Of a stretch of 64,000 bases of DNA, positions 60,744-64,000 are shown piece by piece. Made by a program: the position numbers and the translations under genes. This stretch comes from Zychaea mexicana (lineage: Eukaryota; Mucoromycota; Mucoromycetes; Mucorales; Lichtheimiaceae). The stretch's first letter is position 1. Each line of letters opens with the position of its first letter. Location of the stretch: assembly GCF_025766255.1 (NCBI RefSeq), contig NW_026516678.1, positions 434,001-498,000 of the forward strand, read 5' to 3'. The notes beneath the pieces are model-generated. The model was not told the origin of the DNA. It worked only from the letters and a program-made list of their open reading frames with translations, and made no database searches.

Positions 60744-61887
60744 GAATTATTTCAATAAAAATGAATTTGGCTATCCTGATATATCTTAGCTAATAAGTCA
60801 TCTAGGGTTACTAGATCATATTAAAATCATCATAACCATGGCTGGTCCCCAATAGCCAGCAATACGTTTCGTTCTGGTTCAGGTTTGGATTTTGCCATTG
60901 TAAGGAGGCCAATGCGAACGTCGAGTATATCTTTGATGCCATCACGATATTCCTACACCAAAAAAAAAGACAGAATCAATCGTCAAAAATCATAAAAAAA
61001 GGTCTTTTTCCATCATTTTCCAACTCTTGTGCAAGCCGTCTTACAGTCAGTATGGCCTTGATCGCCCTGTGGTCTCTGGGTTGCAAGGTACGTCGAAAAT
61101 TAAGCTCATCCAGCAAAGCCGTCCGTGTATTTTGTTGTATCTGTGGATCCATGATGTGTTCTGGAATATTGTTGTAAAAGTTACGTCGCTGGATGAAGAA
61201 GATCGATGACATCGCCCTATCGATGATGAAAAAAAAGCATGTTATCAAAGAGAAGAAAAAATAAACATTTGGTCATACAAAAGCTGGTGGAAGGATTGAT
61301 CGAGATTGTTATATTTATGGCTGTTTTTGATGACATCGTCGCGAAATTCGTTGAACTTTCTGGTCACATTCAGATCCCTAAGAGTCCATTCACTGTTTGT
61401 ATTATCTGCACCAGGAAAGCTATGCTGTGCGTCGCTACTAAAAGTACCAGTAGAAAACAACATAGAAAATTAGAAAAGAGTGTTATGAGACGATATAATC
61501 CATAGTGACCACTTACAAAACAAGATGTCGTTCGTTAACATGTTGTTCAAGCACTGGCTTCTCGTTAAACAAATCAATGCAGGATAGGCACATCAGTTTA
61601 ACTACTGGTACGTGTGGATACACTTGATGCAAAGCCAAAGTGAATGGCTTTGACCCTTTTGGAGACTAACAAGATTTACTACGACTGGAAAGTAAAATCT
61701 CGTGCTTTCGATGAATATGGGCGTCCTGCTATTAGTTATCTAACCACTTACAATCTATTGGCTGTAATATGGATTGTAAAATTACTATAGTTGAGATAAC
61801 CCTATATGGTCGAATTAATTAATTATTAATTTATAACAAAGGTAATAAAAATTGAATTTTTTTATTGTAATGGTAGCCTCATACGAG

Positions 61888-62096
61888 AAAAAATCAGAGA
61901 ACAGAGAAGTATTGCATATAGTAATTCATATGAAATTAAGAATATCATAGGACATATGTATACTAATAGTAGGTATATATTGAGGTTAAGTGGGCAGGTT
62001 AGATATAATGTAAAGAATAATAGCTAGTTAACAAGTGATAAATTTTATCATTGAAAATGTTACACGAATATATGGTCACACAGGTATTCCACTCTA
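61888..62096 (+). pseudogene. Chromodomain remnant of the transposase (copy 2)
   Basis: Nucleotide similarity to 58270-58478 of copy 1 is clear, but internal stops and small deletions break the frame (for example, the equivalents of the KWVGY and SWLTVDKF segments are shifted). It ends with the same terminal region followed by the convergent tail ORF. Confidence 0.75.
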
Positions 62097-62099
62097 AAT

Positions 62100-64000
62100 T
62101 AATTTATTACTTATTTTGCTCTTTAAAGAATCTCATATTGAAGCTAATTTTATTAACCTTTCTACTATATGCCCAATTATATTTATGCTTTGTATATTGT
62201 TTATTCATATCAATTTGTTCATTTTTGACTATGGTTTCATTTGGTATATCTTTATTATCGGATATAGTGTGTTTTATAGCCTTATGCTTTTCAAAATAAT
62301 CCTTTGGCTGTATATCTTTTACTATTTGCTTACCCTTTTGTTTATTTTTGTTGTGTCTTCTTTTCTTTTTACGTTTTGGTGTACTATTTAGTGTGCTACA
62401 TATACTGCTTTGTTCTGAATCAGATGTACTAACGTCTATATACTTATGTTTTTCTGTATCTTCAGGTGGGTCATTTCAGTTAATATTATCTGTTATAATC
62501 TCATCACATTTTATATCATTTATTATTTCTAACCATGGTTTACAATCTGATGGTAGTAATGCTTTTACAGTCGACCATCCTCTATTATTTTGTTGAGGCA
62601 GTTAATGTTGTTTATTGTTCTGTGTATTATTACTATTATGTTTTTCTTCTTGTTCCTTCATATGTTCTTCTGTATCAGCTAATTCTTGTAGTTCCTCTAC
62701 TGTTTTATCCATCGGTGTATATTTTTTAATATCATCCTGACCACTATTATGTGCATATCGGATAAATGTATGCTGATCTTGATATTCGTTTTCGAATTCA
62801 TCTTTGTATAAGTCCTCATACATATCCATGTTTTCATAATACAGTCAACCCCCGTTAATGTCAACCCCGATAACGTCAACCCCCCATAGCGTCAACTGAT
62901 TCGCTGGTACCCTTTCAAATTTAGTAGTTAAAGATTTTGCCTATTCTCTACCCCCGGTGGTGGTCAACCCTCGATATGGTCAACACTTTTGCTGGTACCC
63001 TGAGGGTTGACGTTAACGGGGGTCGACTGTACATGAAATTACTTTCATAATCCTTCACCTTCATTGTGTATGGATTCCATATTATATGACCTTTATGGTT
63101 CTTATCAACATAGATAATATATAAACGATTGAGTGTTGGCTCTAACTCATATACTGATTTATTTTTGTATAACATGTGCGGTATATAGTTACTATTCAGT
63201 ATTATTGGCATGTTTTTCTTTTTAGTTATTGACTTTGTGAATTTGCCATTAAGTTTTAACCGTGTTCCTTCTAACATTTGGTTTAAAAATGTTAATTTGA
63301 AATCAGAACCAGTTTCCTCATTATACATAAAATCATAATCATCATCTTTATAATCTGACCAATCATTGTCTTTACTCATTAGATATGCCCTGTGTCCACC
63401 TTGTTCTAACATATCAATGTTATATGTTTTTCCAACATTTGATGGACCAACAATCCAGTATTGTGGTATTTTGTTTTTACCGCTAAACATAGTTTCAATA
63501 CCAAACATAGACTACATATGCAACTCATTTCTAGGAGTATTTTCCATGTCAGCATCATGAAAATAGCTATTAAGATTAGATTTTACTGTATCATATTTCC
63601 ATAGTAATTCTGGATATATTTCTGTTGCCTTTCTTATAGTAAGCTGCTTGTTAATTAATTGATAGCCAAGTAATTGTTGATGCATTTTTCTAGTTTTAAT
63701 TTCGTAGTTTGGGTCCATATTATAAGCAATATAGTTATTTCCTTTAATGCAGTAACTGATAGATTTTTGTGGATTACCACCTGGTTTAATATTTGGAGTG
63801 ATACCATCAATAGTGAAGAACTTACGTGCAGTTTTAGTATCAAATCGTTCATTTAATTGTATCCATATATGCACATGTTTTTCGCCTGTTTCAGGTGCTA
63901 TTTCATCACATGCAATTGCTTTTTCAATTTTATAACCAATACGGTCATGTTTAGTAAACCATTCTAATATCTATTCTTTTGTTAAATAGAAATTTTTACA
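62100..64000 (-). pseudogene. rep: Rep gene with tail, decayed (copy 2, partial)
   Basis: Minus-strand frames 62602-62829, 62948-63508 and 63512-63874 match the Rep of copy 1 closely, including Walker A and sensor motifs. The gene is broken by a MITE (62842-63029), a TAG near 63510 and a TAG near 63972; the tail region (62100-62600) also has stops. At the Rep/tail junction (about 62665) the frame runs through without the extra base seen in copy 1. The N-terminal third lies beyond the window. Confidence 0.8.
62842..63029. mobile_element. pogo/Tigger-like MITE inserted in Rep copy 2
   Basis: 188 bp with TA on both sides (62840-62841, 63030-63031). Ends are inverted repeats: CAGTCAACCCCCGTTAATGT on the left against CAGTCGACCCCCGTTAACGT read from the right, about 90% identical over 28 bases. 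The CAGT start, AACCCC-GTTAA body and TA target are typical of pogo/Tigger-type elements. Comparison with copy 1 (59240 region) gives the empty site, confirming the boundaries. No coding capacity. Confidence 0.9.

Larger units (their letters stand above)
56786..60796. mobile_element. Composite element: chromodomain DDE transposase plus CRESS-type Rep (copy 1)
   Basis: A 4011-bp AT-rich block flanked by GTC (56783-56785 and 60797-60799), the candidate 3-bp target duplication. It starts CTGCTATTAGTTGTCTAACT and ends TTAGCTAATAA; the ends are imperfect inverted repeats, with a clearer subterminal inverted pair (56901-56920 and its complement at about 60677-60697). Inside, a DDE transposase gene (plus) faces a Rep gene and its tail ORF (minus). 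The same left end, chromodomain and Rep recur in copy 2 at 61726, so this is an element family, not a chance juxtaposition. The 3-bp duplication is compatible with PIF/Harbinger-like transposition. Confidence 0.78.
55955..61715 (-). pseudogene. Lineage-specific gene with C2H2 fingers and PD-(D/E)XK-like motif, split by a transposon
   Basis: Minus-strand coding blocks: about 61715-61518 (fingers, including MCLSCIDLFNEKPVLEQHVNE), about 61440-61250, 61218-60970 and about 60956-60800, then an inserted element (60796-56786), then about 56785-56769, 56704-56582, 56529-56306 and 56241-55955. Removing the element and one GTC leaves one continuous frame across the junction. The 3' half has RPDYF, then 18 residues after the Asp, then GEIK: a PD-(D/E)XK nuclease signature. 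Similar unnamed proteins are recalled as abundant in Mucorales; their function is unknown. In-frame stops occur near 61660 (TAG) and near 60835, so the copy was probably decayed even without the insertion. Nuclease function is inferred from motif only. Confidence 0.6.
61726..64000. mobile_element. Composite element copy 2, transposase-deleted, continues past window
   Basis: The left end CTGCTATTAGTTATCTAACC follows GTC (61723-61725) and matches copy 1 for about 165 bp, to the GAGAAAAAA word. There it jumps to the region equivalent to 58270 in copy 1, removing about 1.3 kb of transposase; the same GAGAAAAAA-type word lies at both breakpoints of copy 1. Chromodomain remnants, the tail and Rep follow in the same order as copy 1. 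It inserted near the 5' end of the broken zinc-finger gene. The right end is outside the window. Confidence 0.8.

Overview
The window is nuclear DNA of a filamentous, early-diverging fungus, most likely Mucoromycota. The evidence is intron-rich genes with short GT-AG introns, fungal marker proteins (C-5 sterol desaturase, Num1/ApsA-type cortical anchor, URC4, INO80 subunit ARP8), a fungal CYRI/FAM49 orthologue and a dense mix of transposon relics. No rRNA or tRNA gene was found. Exon structures were read by eye from splice consensus, unbroken reading frame and family conservation; no transcript or database evidence was available.

Layout. 0.1-0.6 kb: a KDZ-transposase-like relic. 1.2-13.5 kb: a compact gene block with a P5-type ATPase, a small cysteine-rich GPI-type protein, CRIPT, a small coiled-coil protein, a DUF1749 hydrolase and ARP8. 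15.3-20.6 kb: a P2-type cation ATPase with an EF-hand-like N-terminus. 22.4-24.1 kb: URC4. 27.6-31.1 kb: a 13-exon chromodomain protein. 34.4-35.8 kb: ERG3. 37.2-42.4 kb: a Num1-like dynein anchor with a long array of Q-S/T-E motifs. 42.4-48.9 kb: a gene-empty stretch. 48.9-52.6 kb: CYRI and a tetraspanin.

52.9-64.0 kb is a transposon island: a decayed Tc1/mariner element, a CCAAT-box-bearing satellite with a 360-bp higher-order period, a broken lineage-specific gene (C2H2 fingers plus a PD-(D/E)XK-like nuclease signature), and two copies of an AT-rich element.

The most unusual object is that element, at 56786-60796. It carries, convergently, a DDE transposase ending in a chromodomain and a CRESS-type Rep (HUH endonuclease plus SF3 helicase), inside a candidate 3-bp GTC target duplication. 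The broken host reading frame becomes continuous when the element and one GTC are removed. A second copy (61726 to beyond the window end) has lost most of the transposase, keeps a decayed Rep, and is itself interrupted by a pogo/Tigger-like MITE. The shared architecture of the two copies argues that Rep and transposase travel as one mobile unit. I know of no described family that matches, but no search could be run.
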